Source: Rutidosis leptorrhynchoides
Taxonomy: Eukaryota > Streptophyta > Magnoliopsida > Asterales > Asteraceae
Assembly: GCF_046630445.1 (NCBI RefSeq)
Contig: NC_092341.1
Location: 4,254,001-4,318,000, forward strand
Length of the DNA: 64,000 nt
Direction: 5' to 3'
The translations under genes were made by a program, and so were the position numbers. The notes beneath the pieces were generated by a model. The model was not told the DNA's origin and made no database searches. It saw only the letters and a program-made list of their open reading frames with translations. Shown here in pieces: positions 49,745 to 62,989 of this stretch (positions are counted from its first letter, which is position 1; every line of letters begins with the position of its first letter).

Positions 49745-52650
49745 TGTAACGACCCTGGATTTTCCAACGTTTATTTATTAATAATAATTATTATTAATAC
49801 GTGTAATTAAACGAATGTATGTTATTACATTTACATGTTGCCATGATACACTATACTTGACTTTTAAGTGCCCGAAACGTCTTTGTGACACACGAAACTT
49901 CACGAATAATATTTTTAGATATTATTTGCATTCATGATTAGTTTTATTAATCATTTTAATTAACTATGGTGATTAGTTAGTTACATGGGCTTTAATTGGA
50001 TTCATTTGTTAATTACACACAACTTGGGCTTTATTAGTGTTATGGACTTATGACCTTGGGCTTATAAGTCCACCCTACACTTTAAGTGGACTAACTAGTC
50101 ACTCTTTCACTTGTAAGTATTAAATTGAACCTTAACTAGTTAGTTTGAAAGACTTGGAATATAGTTGGCACTTAATCCCCATGTACACCATTCTATTAAC
50201 CAACTTTTGACATCTTTACAAGCTTGTGACTAGTGAACTTTCCTCTTCCCCCTAGCCCCACCCAAACCGTCGGTTTTGGGGCCCTTTAGGGGTGTTTTTG
50301 TTTCAAATTTTCATTACTACACACTCACAAATCCTCTCATTCAAACACACTCTTCATTTCATACTTGCAACTTTTCTTTTCCTCTCATTATTCTCTCTAC
50401 TCTAGTAAGCATCATGAACTTCTTTTCTCTTCTTTTTCTCCTTGTAAAACCGAATTCTAAAGCATCTCATCATCATTTGTTTGTTGTTAAATTTGTTCAT
50501 GTTGTTTAGTTACTTACATGTTGTTACTTACTTTCATGTTACAAGAATAAACTTTCTAGTTTGATTCTTCATATTAATCTTGTATTTTCAAGAACATACA
50601 AGAACTAACTTCCTAGTTATGTTCTTCATACATTATGTCAAAAGATTTAAAGATCATGTGTTGTAACTCATACTTGTAAGTCATGTTAGTAAACTTTAAA
50701 GTTTACTTTCTTAAAGATCAAACTTTGGTTTGAATCTTTAAAAGTATGAACAACCCATGAACTTATTTACTTGTTTATTTAGTTACATGCACTTTAATTT
50801 ATGTTTGTTGGTTGTTATTGGTCAAATGTTACTAGTTAACTTTGATCTCATATCTCTTGGAACTAAAAATTAACTTAAAAGTTCAAGAACATGTAATTAA
50901 GTTTTCTTTAAATATAACTTTGTATACTCATGCTTGATCTAGACTTTTGAGTCTTGGATCTTCAAGATCTAACTAAGAACTATGTTCTACATCTTAAGAT
51001 CTTGATTAGTTAGTTTACTTTCAAGTTTGTAACTTGTTATTAGCTTTAAAGTTCATGTATGTGTTAGATCTAAGACTTTGATGTAACTTGGGTTCATCAA
51101 ACTTCATGCAACTCTTAAGTGAGTTGTGCTTCATGTCTTAGACTTGCACTTGGGTTATGATGGTCAAATCTTGGTCATGATGATGCAAACACATCAACGA
51201 GTTGTACACTTGAAGCTATATGCATCAAGGATGAGAACCATGATGAACATCAAGCACCAAGACCACCGGAACTCACTTTTAACTTCCTGTTTTCTGTTTA
51301 CAGCCCTCTGTCCTACTGTTTCTGTAACAGACCAGTAGACCTGGGCTACTGAGACCATGATTTTCAAATATATCTTTTCGATTAGATAACTTTTCATATA
51401 GGACTCGTCTTAATCCGAGTTACATTTTAGGATTTTTGGCCCTCCGATCGTCACTATGTCCTTTTAACGTTGTGCAGAAATTTCTGACCTACTCGCACTT
51501 AGACCGTCGCCACGGTCAAACAAAGACGAGTTTGCTTCTGTAAATTTTACCACACTTAAAGGACTCATATACGGAGCCATGGCCACTAGTCTCACCTTAA
51601 TTCAGTAAGGGTAGAGGCCGTGGTGACTGATCAAAAATCAGTCTTTGTTTTAAACTACTTTCATAAACGAAACTTACTTTACGCCTTTTGTTTGATGATG
51701 AATGATGATGACCCTTAAGACCTTATTTACATACTTTTAAACCTATTCGGACGATTTACTGACTTAGTACTATTTGACTTAGGTTGAGGTCTCGTGGACC
51801 TTTCGGACCGATTACTTGCATACTTTTCCCGACTCGACTTTTACCGCTACTTTATCATTGTGAGTTATAGCATTCCCTTTTTACTTTAACTTATTTTGGG
51901 AACTGAGAATACATGTGGATTTTATGTTTTACATACTAGGCACGAGTACTTAAACTTATATATGTGTGGGTTATACAACGGCATAAACATTCCCTTTAGC
52001 TCGGTAACGTTTAATCATTGGTTTTTGAACCGTGAACGCGAATCTTAGATATGGATCCATAGGGTTTGACATCCCCACTCGGGCTAGTAGCGCTAGCATT
52101 TAATGAGTATTTAATACTTCGTAGACATACGCACTTGCCAAGTGTACTTTCAGGGGGTATAAACGTTAAGTTAGTTACCAAGTGCCCACGGTTAACATAT
52201 ACTTTATCATACTGTTTTGAAACGCTCTTTGTAGCACTGAAATCTCGTGGCCTACCTTACATACTGTTATACTTAAACTATAGCTCACCAACCTTTGTGT
52301 TGATGTTTTAAAGCATGTTTCTCTCAGGTGCTTGAGGTTAGCTTCCGCTGTGTACTAGTCGTGCTGTAGACACCCGCTGCTTAGAGATGTCATCGCATGA
52401 ACTACTTTACCTTGCATTCAAACTTTAGTACTTTTGAACTATGACTTGTAACGACCATTGTGGTCACATACACTTATTATTTGCTTCTACTTAGTGAAGC
52501 ATGCTTTTGGATTGTAAAACATTCGATGTTGGTTTAGACATCACTTTATTAATGAATGCAAACTCTTTTTGAAAACGCATATAGTACTTAACCTTGAAAT
52601 GATCCTGTTGTTGATGATTCGTACACGATGGTTTTGTACGGGGCATCACA
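49745..52650 (+). mobile_element. 5' LTR of element H
   Basis: 2906 bp, TGTAACGACCC to GGGGCATCACA, the same length as the 3' LTR. A CT-rich leader-like stretch begins about 50330. Confidence 0.95.
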
Positions 52651-52652
52651 TT

Positions 52653-52664
52653 TGGTATCAGAGC
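52653..52664 (+). promoter_or_regulatory. Primer-binding site of element H
   Basis: TGGTATCAGAGC, the standard initiator tRNA-Met complement, two bases after the LTR end. Confidence 0.92.
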
Positions 52665-52987
52665 ATTGGTTGTAGGGAATTAGGTTGCATTAGTGAGTCT
52701 AAGACCGACCCGAGTAGGATTCACTAATAGGACTAATCTACAACTTGCTAGTTTACTTGTTTCCACTGAACTTACTGCATGCTGCTGCTTACTGTTACTG
52801 CTATATGCCGTATGCTACTACATGATTTCACTACTGCATACTATTACTTGCTTTCGATTGCATGCTACCTTCGTACGATTTGCTGTTATTGCCATGCTAC
52901 TTATTGTTATACATGATTTAAACTGTTGGCCTAATACGTGCTTGCTTTATGACTTACTGACATGGAAAATTTATTTTCCTTATTCAG

Positions 52988-53893
52988 ATGTCGGATGTAC
53001 CACCTGCTAGCGTTTTGGGCAGTTTAGACTCTTCAGCTACTCCACCTACCACCGTTGTCGATCCACCGATCCCGCTACCCATTAGTGATCCCGGTGCTTC
53101 TACTTTCGGAGCCAGTAGTAGTACACCTGCCCCAGTAGCTGCTTCCGATGGACACGTAGGCCCTACGGAGATTTCAGCTCCGTCTGCTCCCGGACCCTCG
53201 GGGTCACAGCCCCACATTGGTGGGATTGAGATTCCCGCGGAGTTCGGGGAAGGGCCATTTCATAACCATATGCGCACGCCTTGCCGACGCACTCCCGACG
53301 GACGTTTAGTGCCGATTCTGCTAGGCAGACCCAGAGAGATGTTGGCCACCTTCGGACTACCAGTTCAGCCACCCGTGTCACCACCACATGATTCTGATGA
53401 TCCTTCATCCGATGACTCCTCTACAGATGACTCCAGTGACTCTGACGAAGAGAACCTTGATGACGTACCTATACAGGCACCCTCCACCCCGCCGAAGAAG
53501 CGGTACCGTCCTGACGGCACCGTCATTCCAGGGGTGAATGGAGGTCGTGCTTTCACTGACGCTTTTGGTCGGCGTCGGAGGGTTACTGCCCGTAAGCGGC
53601 TTGTGCCGTACCCTGCCGACCCACAGATACGTAAGGCACCTCGTTACGTGCTGACTATTTCTGGAGTCGAGACATCTGAACCTCGTTTCGTGAGGGCTGC
53701 TCCACCCCCACCATCGGCAGCACCAGCACCATCCGCTCCACCGGCCCCACCTTCACCACCAGCACCACCTGCCCCACCATCTCCCACTATCGAGGAATTG
53801 ACAAGGGAGGTGGGAACCCTCCGAGCTCGGGTTATTGAGCTCGAGGAGCAGTTGGCTCAGATTTTAGACATCCTTCACCCACTTTCACCATAG
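52988..53893 (+). CDS. Accessory ORF of element H, Pro-rich with C-terminal coiled coil
   Basis: The frame is intact, 301 residues, starting at the first ATG after CTTATTCAG, a possible splice acceptor. Residues 1-75 are Ser/Pro/Ala-rich. A short conserved-looking middle (PDGRLVPILLGRPREML) is followed by a Ser/Asp patch at about 133-155 and basic stretches (KKRYRPDG, GRRRRVTARKR) that could bind nucleic acid or direct nuclear entry. Residues 237-267 are almost all Pro, Ala and Ser. Residues 270-295 form a heptad-patterned coiled coil (EVGTLRARVIELEEQLAQI). No enzyme motif, signal peptide or membrane span is seen. It is in the same position as the acidic and F-box ORFs of element B, ahead of gag. 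The frame is open although gag-pol is broken. Function unknown; a Gag partner is one guess. Confidence 0.62.
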   Translation: MSDVPPASVLGSLDSSATPPTTVVDPPIPLPISDPGASTFGASSSTPAPVAASDGHVGPTEISAPSAPGPSGSQPHIGGIEIPAEFGEGPFHNHMRTPCRRTPDGRLVPILLGRPREMLATFGLPVQPPVSPPHDSDDPSSDDSSTDDSSDSDEENLDDVPIQAPSTPPKKRYRPDGTVIPGVNGGRAFTDAFGRRRRVTARKRLVPYPADPQIRKAPRYVLTISGVETSEPRFVRAAPPPPSAAPAPSAPPAPPSPPAPPAPPSPTIEELTREVGTLRARVIELEEQLAQILDILHPLSP

Positions 53894-54190
53894 GACTTTT
53901 GTATTTAGATTTTGTTATGTAATCTAGTTGTAGTTTATTGTATTACTCATGTATTGTACGGACTTATTCGGATGTATGAAACTTATTATTATTATTAATG
54001 GAACTTTGCGTTATTTAATTCTTGCACGATGTTCTATTTACATTACTGTACGATGATTCTACGGTATTTGTACCTAGATGCGTTATTTAATAACATGTGA
54101 TGTTTGATTTCATGTTGGTTATTATATACTGTATTATTACTACTTGCATACTGGATTTTGACTTGAGTCAAAAATTTTGTTTAGAACATC

Positions 54191-54926
54191 ATGGCTAACG
54201 GTCGATCCACACCTACTGCTGCTCAAATTGAAGAGATGATCCAAGAACGTGTAGCCGCAGCCCTAGCAGAAAGAAACCTCCAAGCTCCACCGCCACCACC
54301 ACCGGTTATCCCACCCGTTCGAAATGGGTATACTTACAAGGAATTCCAGAGCTGCAAACCGCATAACATCAGTGGAACCGAGGGACCGGTTGGTCTCACC
54401 AGATGGTTCGAGAAACTTGAATCAGTATTCCGAGTTAGCAACTGTTCGGAGGATAACAAGACCAAGTTTGATTCGTGCACGCTATCTGACGGCGCGCTAA
54501 CATGGTGGAACACGTTAGCTCAAACGAAAGGCATTGATGAGGCGTATGCTACGCCATGGGAGGAATTCAAAGCGGCAATGATTGATGAGTATTGTCCGAG
54601 AATCGAAATCCAGAAGATGGAAATCGAATTTATGCAGTTAAAGGCCGTTAGGAACGACCTTGATGGTTACAACAGGAGATTTTTGGAACTAACTCTCATG
54701 TGTCCGACAATGGTCACCCCGGAATTCAAACGAATGGAAAGGTACTTCTGGGGACTCCCTAAGAGCATCAAGGGTAACGTCACTTTGTCCAAACCACCGA
54801 ATGTTCCTGAAGCAATGCGCATGGCGCATACACTCATGAATCAGATTCTTATTGATGAGCCGGAGAAGGCTAAGTTTGAGGCTGGTAGTAGCGAAAAGAG
54901 GAAATGGGACAACAACCACAACAACC

Positions 54927-54962
<36 letters not shown>

Positions 54963-57900
54963 GGGGGAGAAACTACGATCAGACCCCGTCAAGAGGCACA
55001 ACAACGGTGGGAACCCTAATCCCAACAACAACACCAACTCTAACCCGAACTACAAGGGAACCTTACGATAATGCAAACGGTGCTACAAACACCACATTGG
55101 GTATTGCAATGTTGTCTGCGAGAAGTGCCAACGGTCTGGGCATATCGGAAAAGACTGCAAGGTCACCACTTTGAATGGGAAGCCGAACACCAATGGACCG
55201 AAGAAGTGTTACTAATACGGACAGACAGGCCATTTCAAAAATGCGTGCCCAAACAAGCGAAAAGACGGCGGACCACCGCGCGCTAGAGCTTTTAATGTTA
55301 ATGCAAGGGATGCACGCGATAACTCCGACTTGGTGACAGGTATATTCAAAATCAACAATCTTTTAGCTTCTGTCTTGTTTGATACTGGTGCGGATAGAAG
55401 TTATGTATGTAGACATCTTTGCGATAAGATTAATTGGTCATTAGTCCCGTTAAAAGAGAGTATGCTTGTCGAGGTCGCCAATGGAAAACTTGAAAAAGTT
55501 GACCACATTAGTCGAGGAGCTATTATCAACATAGCTGGTTCAGATTTTGAAATTGACTTGATACCTATCAAACTGGGAAGTTTTGACGTGATCGTTGGTA
55601 TGGATTGGTTGAGTAAGATAAGGGCCGATATTATCTGTGGAGATAAAACACTTCGCATACCACAAGGAGATGGCGAACCACTAGTTATCTATGGAGAGAG
55701 ATGTACCTCGAAGTTGAACCTCATTAGTTGCGTGAAAGCGCAAAAGATTATGAAGAAGGGACATTTTGCTGTCCTAGCACATGTGAAAGCGGTAGAAACT
55801 GAGGTGAAGAGCGTGAACGATGTTCGAATTGTGAACGAATTTTCTGATGTCTTCCCAGAGGAATTGCCTGGATTGCCGCCGCAGAGAGCAGTAGAGTTTC
55901 AGATCGATTTAGTGCCAGGAGCTGCACCTGTAGCTCGCGCACCTTATAGACTCGCACCCTCCGAGATGTAAGAATTACAGAGTCAACTACAAGAACTACT
56001 TGACCGTGGATTGATCCAACCAAGTTTCTCGCCTTGGGGTGCACCTGTGTTATTTGTGAAGAAGAAGTATGGATCCTTCCGTATGTGTATCGACTACCAT
56101 GAACTCAACAAATTGACTATCAAGAATCGGTATCCTCTTCCACGAATTGAAGACCTTTTTGATCAACTACATGGATCGAGTGTCTACTCAAAGATCGATT
56201 TGCGATCCGGTTATCACCAGTTGAGGGTGAAGGAAAGTGATGTGATGAAAACTGCGTTCAGAACTCGTTATGGTCATTATGAGTTTCTTGTGATGCCATT
56301 CGGGTTGACAAATGCACCTGCCGTGTTCATGGACCTCATGAATCGTGTCTACAAGCCATACTTGGACAAGTTTGTCATCGTCTTCATAGATGATATCCTC
56401 ATCTACTCTAAGAGCAAAGAAGAACATGAGCAACACCTCCGACTAGTACTTGAACTCTTGAGACAAGAACAACTTTACGCCAAATTCTCCAAGTGTGAAT
56501 TTTGGTTGAAGGAAGTTCAATTTCTGGGTCATGTTGTGAGCGACCAGGGTATCAAAGTTGATCCCGCCAAGATTGAAGCCATCAGCAAGTGGGAGACCCC
56601 CACCACTCCAACTCACATTTGCCAATTCCTAGGTCTCGTCGGTTATTACCGAAGGTTCATCGAAGGATTTTCTCTGATTGCGCGTCCTTTGACCGCACTG
56701 ACTCATAAGGGCAAGAAGTTCATTTGGGAACCCGCACACGAATCAGCATTTCAAACTTTGAAGAATAAGTTAACCACCGCACCTATCCTATCACTTCCCG
56801 AAGGCAGCGACGATTTCGTTGTTTATTGCGATGCTTCGAAGAGTGGTTTTGGTTTTGTACTGATGCAACGATCAAAGGTTATTGCCTATGCCTCCCGCCA
56901 ATTGAAGATTCACGAGTGAAACTACACTACTCACGATCTTGAACTTGGAGCCGTTGTATTTGCACTCAAATTGTGGAGACACTATTTGTATGGAACTAAG
57001 AGCACTATCTTCACCGATCACAAGAGTCTCCAGCACATCTTCGATCAGAAGCAACTGAATATGAGACAGCGTCGATGGATCGAGACGCTCAACGACTACA
57101 ATTGTGAACTCCGTTATCACCCTGGCAAGGCCAATGTTGTAGCTGACGCTTTAAGCCGAAAGGAGAGGACGACACCTCTTCATGTTAGGGCTCTGAACAT
57201 CACCATCCATTCGAACCTCAACAACCATATCAGAGTAGCCCAAGATGAGGCTCTCAAGGAGGATAATATATCTCATGAACATTTTAACATATTTGTCTCT
57301 CGATTCGAGGTTAGGGAGTCTGGACTCCGATGTTATGCCGGAAGAATTTGGGTACCTTGTTATGGAGATCTACCGAACCTTATACTTGATGAAGCCCACA
57401 AATCGAGATATTCGATTCATCCTGGAGCGGGCAAGATGTACCACGACCTTAAGGAACAGTATTGGTGGCTGAATCTTAAGAAGGACGTTGCAACTTATGT
57501 TGGTAAGTGTTTGACTTGCTCGAAGGTTAAAGCCGAGCATCAGAGACCTTCTGGTTTACTTCAACAGCCGGAGATCCCACAATGGAAGTGGGAAAGGATC
57601 ACAATGGATTTTATCACCAAGCTGCCAAAGACGGTGGGCGGATGCGATACCATTTGGGTTATTGTTGACCGCCTCACCAAATCTGCACACTTCCTAGCGA
57701 TGAAGGAAACTGATACAATGGAAAGACTTGCTCAATTATACATCAAGGAGGTTGTATCTCGTCATGGTGTACCTTTATCGATCATCTCCGATCGCGATCC
57801 CTGTTTTTCCTCTAGATTTTGGCGTTCTTTGCAAGAAGCCATGGGAACTCGTCTTGACATGAGTACTGCTTATCATCCTCAGACTGACGGTCAAAGTGAA

Positions 57901-58665
57901 CGAATGATTCAGACGTTGGAAGACATGTTGCGTGCATGTGTCATTGATTTTGGAAAGGCCTGGGAAAGGCATTTGCCACTAGCCGAATTCTCGTACAACA
58001 ACAGTTATCACTCGAGCATTAATGCCGCACCTTTTGAAGCATTGTATGGTCGCAAGTGCCGATCTCCTATTTGTTGGGCCGAAGTAGGCGAAAAGCAAAT
58101 CACCGGACCCGAGGTAGTCCACGAAACAATGGAGAAGATTGCTCAGATACAAGCGAGACTTAAGACTGCTCGCGATCGTCAAAAGAGTTATGCCGATCTT
58201 AAACGTAAGGACTTTGAATTCAACGTCGGCGACCGTGTAATTTTAAAGGTTGCACCTTGGAAGGGTGTGATTCGTTTTGGAAAACGTGGAAAGTTAAACC
58301 CACGATACATTGGTCCTTTTGAGATCTTGGAATGTGTTGGACCCGTTGCTTACCGTTTGGATCTACCAGTACAATTGAGCTCAGTTCATCCTACCTTCCA
58401 CGTGTCAAACCTGAAGAAGTGTCTTGCTGCACCAGAACTTATCATACCATTGGAAGAACTTACAATTGATGACAAACTCCACTTTGTGGAGGAACCTGTC
58501 GAAATTATGGATCGTGAGATCAAAACTTTGAAACGCAACAAGATTCCAATCGTCCAAGTACGATGGAATGCCAAACGAGGACCTGAGTTTACTGAGGAGC
58601 GAGAGGATCAAATGATGCGGAAGTATCCTCACCTTTTCCCGACTCCTCCATCTACCTCAGCTTAA
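54191..58665 (+). pseudogene. gag-pol: Gag-Pol of element H, broken
   Basis: Gag opens at 54191 (MANGRSTPTAAQIEEMI) with a Gag core (ALTWWNTLAQTKG) and an Asn-rich linker. A frameshift near 54990 takes the rest of the polyprotein to another frame. In that frame there are TAA stops at 55069-55071 and 55213-55215 in the zinc-knuckle region, TAA at 55969-55971 before the reverse transcriptase, and TGA at 56917-56919 in RNase H. Between them the domains are well kept: protease DTGA, reverse transcriptase FIDD (56389-56394), RNase H, integrase D213, D274, E310 of the last open segment (56971-58665), and a chromodomain-like tail ending in YPHLFP. This copy cannot make its own replication proteins. 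Confidence 0.93.
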
Positions 58666-58700
58666 ATTTCAGGACGAAATTTCCTTTAACAGGTGGGTAA
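58665..58700 (+). promoter_or_regulatory. Polypurine-tract region of element H
   Basis: TTTCAGGACGAAATTTCC followed by TTTAACAGGTGGGTAA abuts the 3' LTR, parallel to the layout in elements A and B. Confidence 0.65.
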
Positions 58701-61606
58701 TGTAACGACCCTGGATTTTCCAACGTTTATTTATTAATAATTATTATTATTAATACGTGTAATTAAACGAATGTATGTTATTACATTTACATGTTGCCAT
58801 GATACACTATACTTGACTTTTAAGTGCCCAAAACGTCTTTGTGACACACGAAACTTCACGAATAATATTTTTAGATATTATTTACATTCATGATTAGTTT
58901 TATTAATCATTTTAATTAACTATGGTGATTAGTTAGTTACATGGGCTTTAATTGGATTCATTTGTTAATTACACACAACTTGGGCTTTATTAGTGTTATG
59001 GACTTATGACCTTGGGCTTATAAGCCCACCCTACACTTTAAGTGGACTAACTAGTCACTCTTTCACTTGTAAGTATTAAATTGAATATTAACTAGTTAGT
59101 TTGAAAGACTTGGAATATAGTTGGCACTTAATCCCCATGTACACCATTCTATTAACTAACTTTTGACATCTTTACAAGCTTGTGACTAGTGAACTTTCCT
59201 CTTCCCCCTAGCCTCACCCAAACAGTCAGTTTTGTGGCCCTTTAGGGGTGTTTTTGTTTCAAATTTTCATTACTACACACTCACAAATCCTCTCATTCAA
59301 ACACACTCTTCATTTCATACTTGCAACTTTTCTTTTCCTCTCATTATTCTCTCTACTCTAGTAAGCATTATGAACTTCTTTTCTCTTCTTTTTCTCCTTG
59401 TAAAACCGAATTCTAAAGCATCTCATCATCATTTGTTTGTTGTTAAATTTGTTCATGTTGTTTAGTTACTTACATGTTCTTACTTACTTTCATGTTACAA
59501 GAATAAACTTTCTAGTTTGATTCTTCATATTAATCTTGTATTTTCAAGAACATACAAGAACTAACTTCCTAGTTATGTTCTTCATACATTATGTCAAAAT
59601 ATTTAAAGATCATGTGTTGTAACTCATACTTGTAAGTCATGTTAGTAAACTTTAAAGTTTACTTTCTTAAAGATCAAACTTTGGTTTGAATCTTTAAAAG
59701 TATGAACAACCCATGAACTTATTTACTTGTTTATTTAGTTACATGCACTTTAATTTATGTTTGTTGGTTGTTATTGGTCAAATGTTACTAGTTAACTTTG
59801 ATCTCATATCTCTTGGAACTAAAAATTAACTTAAAAGTTCAAGAACATGTAATTAAGTTTTCTTTAAATATAACTTTATATACTTATGCTTGATCTAGAC
59901 TTTTGAGTCTTGGATCTTCAAGATCTAACTAAGAACTATGTTCTACATCTTAAGATCTTGATTAGTTAGTTTACTTTCAAGTTTGTAACTTGTTATTAGC
60001 TTTAAAGTTCATGTATGTGTTAGATCTAAGACTTTGATGTAACTTGGGTTCATCAAACTTCATGCAACTCTTAAGTGAGTTGTGCTTCATGTCTTAGACT
60101 TGCACTTGGGTTATGATGGTCAAATCTTGGTCATGATGATGCAAACACATCAACGAGTTGTACACTTGAAGCTATATGCATCAAGGATGAGAACCATGAT
60201 GAACATCAAGCACCAAGACCACCGGAACTCACTTTTAACTTCCTGTTTTCTGTTTACAGCCCTCTGTCCTACTGTTTCTGTAACAGACCAGTAGACCTGG
60301 GCTACTGAGACCATGATTTTCAAATATATCTTTTCGATTAGATAACTTTTCATATAGGACTCGTCTTAATCCGAGTTACATTTTAGGATTTTTGGCCCTC
60401 CGATCGTCACTATGTCCTTTTAACGTTGTGCAGAAATTTCTGACCTACTCGCACTTAGACCGTCGCCACGGTCAAACAAAGATGAGTTTGCTTCTGTAAA
60501 TTTTACCACACTTAAAGGACTCATATACGGAGCCATGGCCACTAGTCTCACCTTAATTCAGTAAGGGTAGAGGCCGTGGTGACTGATCAAAAATCAGTCT
60601 TTGTTTTAAACTACTTTCATAAACGAAACTTACTTTACGCCTTTTGTTTGATGATGAATGATGATGACCCTTAAGACCTTATTTACATACTTTTAAACCT
60701 ATTCGGACGATTTACTGACTTAGTACTATTTGACTTAGGTTGAGGACTCGTGGACCTTTCGGACCGATTACTTGCATACTTTTCCCGACTCGACTTTTAC
60801 CGCTACTTTATCATTGTGAGTTATAGCATTCCCTTTTTACTTTAACTTATTTTGGGAACTGAGAATACATGCGGATTTTATGTTTTACATACTAGGCACG
60901 AGTACTTAAACTTATATATGTGTGGGTTATACAACGGCATAAACATTCCCTTTAGCTCGGTAACGTTTAATCATTGGTTTTTGAACCGTGAACCCGAATC
61001 TTAGATATGGATCCATTGGGTTTGACATCCCCACTCGGGCTAGTAGCGCTAGCATTTAACGAGTGTTTAATACTTCGTAGACATACACACTTGCCAAGTG
61101 TACTTTCAGGGGGTATAAACGTTAAGTTAGTTACCAAGTGCCCACGGTTAACATATACTTTATCATACTGTTTTGAAACGCTCTTTGTAGCACTGAAATC
61201 TCGTGGCCTACCTTACATACTGTTATACTTAAACTATAGCTCACCAACCTTTGTGTTGACGTTTTAAAGCATGTTTCTCTCAGGTGCTTGAGGTTAGCTT
61301 CCGCTGTGTACTAGTCGTGCTGTAGACACCCGCTGCTTAGAGATGTCATCGCATGAACTACTTTACCTTGCATTTAAACTTTAGTACTTTTGAACTATGA
61401 CTTGTAACGACCATTGTGGTCACATACACTTATTATTTGCTTCTACTTAGTGAAGCATGATTTTGGATTGTAAAACATTCGATGTTGGTTTAGACATCAC
61501 TTTATTAATGAATGCAAACTCTTTTTGAAAACGCATATAGTACTTAACCTTGAAATGATCCTGTTGTTGATGATTCGTACACGATGGTTCTGTACGGGGC
61601 ATCACA
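58701..61606 (+). mobile_element. 3' LTR of element H
   Basis: 2906 bp, co-linear with the 5' LTR, with scattered substitutions at about one percent by eye, for instance in the CCAAACCGTCGG block near 50262. It ends GGGGCATCACA before ACATA. Confidence 0.95.
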
Positions 61607-61904
61607 ACATATGTTTTAATTATCAATATCATTTATTTCTCTACTTCTACCAACCGTCAGCTCTATATATTTAATACTTCCACAAAAAACACAAGAAAAC
61701 TCTATTAAAATTGAATCAAAATCAAGATACAAAACAAATCCTTTCCAATGTTTTCTTCCAATCTGATCTCGTAGAGTGCCATTGTGATGGATTAAAACGG
61801 AGACATAAGGACAAAAAAAAAATGAATTTGATCTTAAATATTAAAATAAAAAAGCAACTTATGGATTGAAACGGAGGCATAATAAACTCAAAAATGTAAT
61901 CACA
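61607..61904. other. Unassigned flank right of element H
   Basis: AT-rich sequence without a gene; the continuation of 49304-49744 before H inserted. Confidence 0.5.
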
Positions 61905-62248
61905 TGTGACAACCCAGAAATTTCTGACCAAATTTAAACTTTATCTTTAAATGATGTAATGTTTCCGACACGATAAGCAAAGTCTGTAATGTTGAAATCT
62001 CAAAAACTTTGAACTGTGTTCATGTAATCAATTACCCTTTGACTGTGCTCGACGATTCACGAACATTTATGTGTATATAGATACGTATATATAATATAGT
62101 TATATTAATTGAAAACGTTAACAAAGTATTAGATGTATAATACTTTACATAAACGTATTTGTTTCAATATATGTTTAATATATTTATCGACGGAATAAAA
62201 AGATAATATCAAATGATTGAATTATCAGATACATTGTGATATGATTAC
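61905..62248 (+). mobile_element. LTR start of an A-family element, truncated
   Basis: TGTGACAACCCAGAAATTTCTGACC and the next 150 bases match the start of the element A LTR read on its own strand (9467 downward): CGATAAGCAAA, ATTACCCTTTGAC, GACGATTCACGAAC. It is interrupted at 62249 by another LTR start. Confidence 0.75.
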
Positions 62249-62339
62249 TGTGACGACCCGGAAATTTCCGACCAAATTTAAATTTAAAATTTATATGATT
62301 TTAACCGACAATTCACGAACAAATATTTGTAACTAGACA

Positions 62340-62342
<3 letters not shown>

Positions 62343-62426
<84 letters not shown>
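62343..62426. repeat. (TA)n microsatellite
   Basis: A TA tract of about 84 bases close to the LTR start, matching the position of the tract at 9144-9292 in the A LTR. Confidence 0.96.
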
Positions 62427-62430
<4 letters not shown>

Positions 62431-62849
62431 TAATGTGATAAAAATATAATAATAACTTAGTCATAAAATGTTTAGATTTAAAATAATATTATTATATATA
62501 TATTAGTACGATGATTTTAAGAAGCAAATGACCAAAACAATCATATGAATAAGTTACACTTTGAGTGGGATAATTTTTCATTGATTTGGGTCTTGTTATT
62601 GATAAAGGTACATTACATGAAACGTAAAGTACCAGTTTTCTAAGCGTACGAAAATGCGTTCAAAAAACCGGAACCGGTACTTAAGTCGAGGGTCAACGTA
62701 CAACACATCGGTGTAAAAATTACAACTCAACTATGCACGAGAATTTAATATAATATTTAATTAATTCTAAAGATTAAATATATTATATATTAAATAATAT
62801 TATTTTTTTTAATCAAATGGGAAATGGGTGTCGGCAGGCTGTATTACAA

Positions 62850-62899
62850 GGCCATGCGATCGCATGGCCACACAGGCTAATTCCCATGCGATCGCATGG
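62850..62899. repeat. Two copies of the palindrome CCATGCGATCGCATGG
   Basis: The first is extended to 20 bp (GGCCATGCGATCGCATGGCC, 62850-62869). The second is at 62884-62899. Both are perfect inverted repeats with no loop. Confidence 0.97.
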
Positions 62900-62988
62900 A
62901 GGGGGTAGGTGGCTGAAATTGTTATATAAAGCGAGCGTTTCAGTTTTTTTGATTCATTTCCTTCACACTACTCGCAGATACATAAATA

Positions 62989-62989
<1 letters not shown>

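Larger units (their letters stand above)
49745..61606 (+). mobile_element. Element H: complete but coding-defective Ty3/gypsy retrotransposon
   Basis: An 11.9-kb element is flanked by ACATA on both sides (49740-49744 and 61607-61611). Both LTRs are 2906 bp and highly similar. The order is 5' LTR, standard primer-binding site, accessory ORF, gag-pol, polypurine region, 3' LTR. Pol is closely related to that of element B, but the LTRs are of a different family (TGTAACGACCCTGG start). Its gag-pol is broken while its accessory frame is intact. Confidence 0.95.

Noticed and set aside
50276..50509. 77-residue frame in the H LTR, also at 59232-59465
   Set aside because: Leader-like CT-rich sequence in both LTRs; the copies are recent duplicates, so no independent support.
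53163..53408. Antisense frames across the accessory ORF and Gag-Pol of H and B
   Set aside because: Shadow frames opposite well-supported coding sequence.
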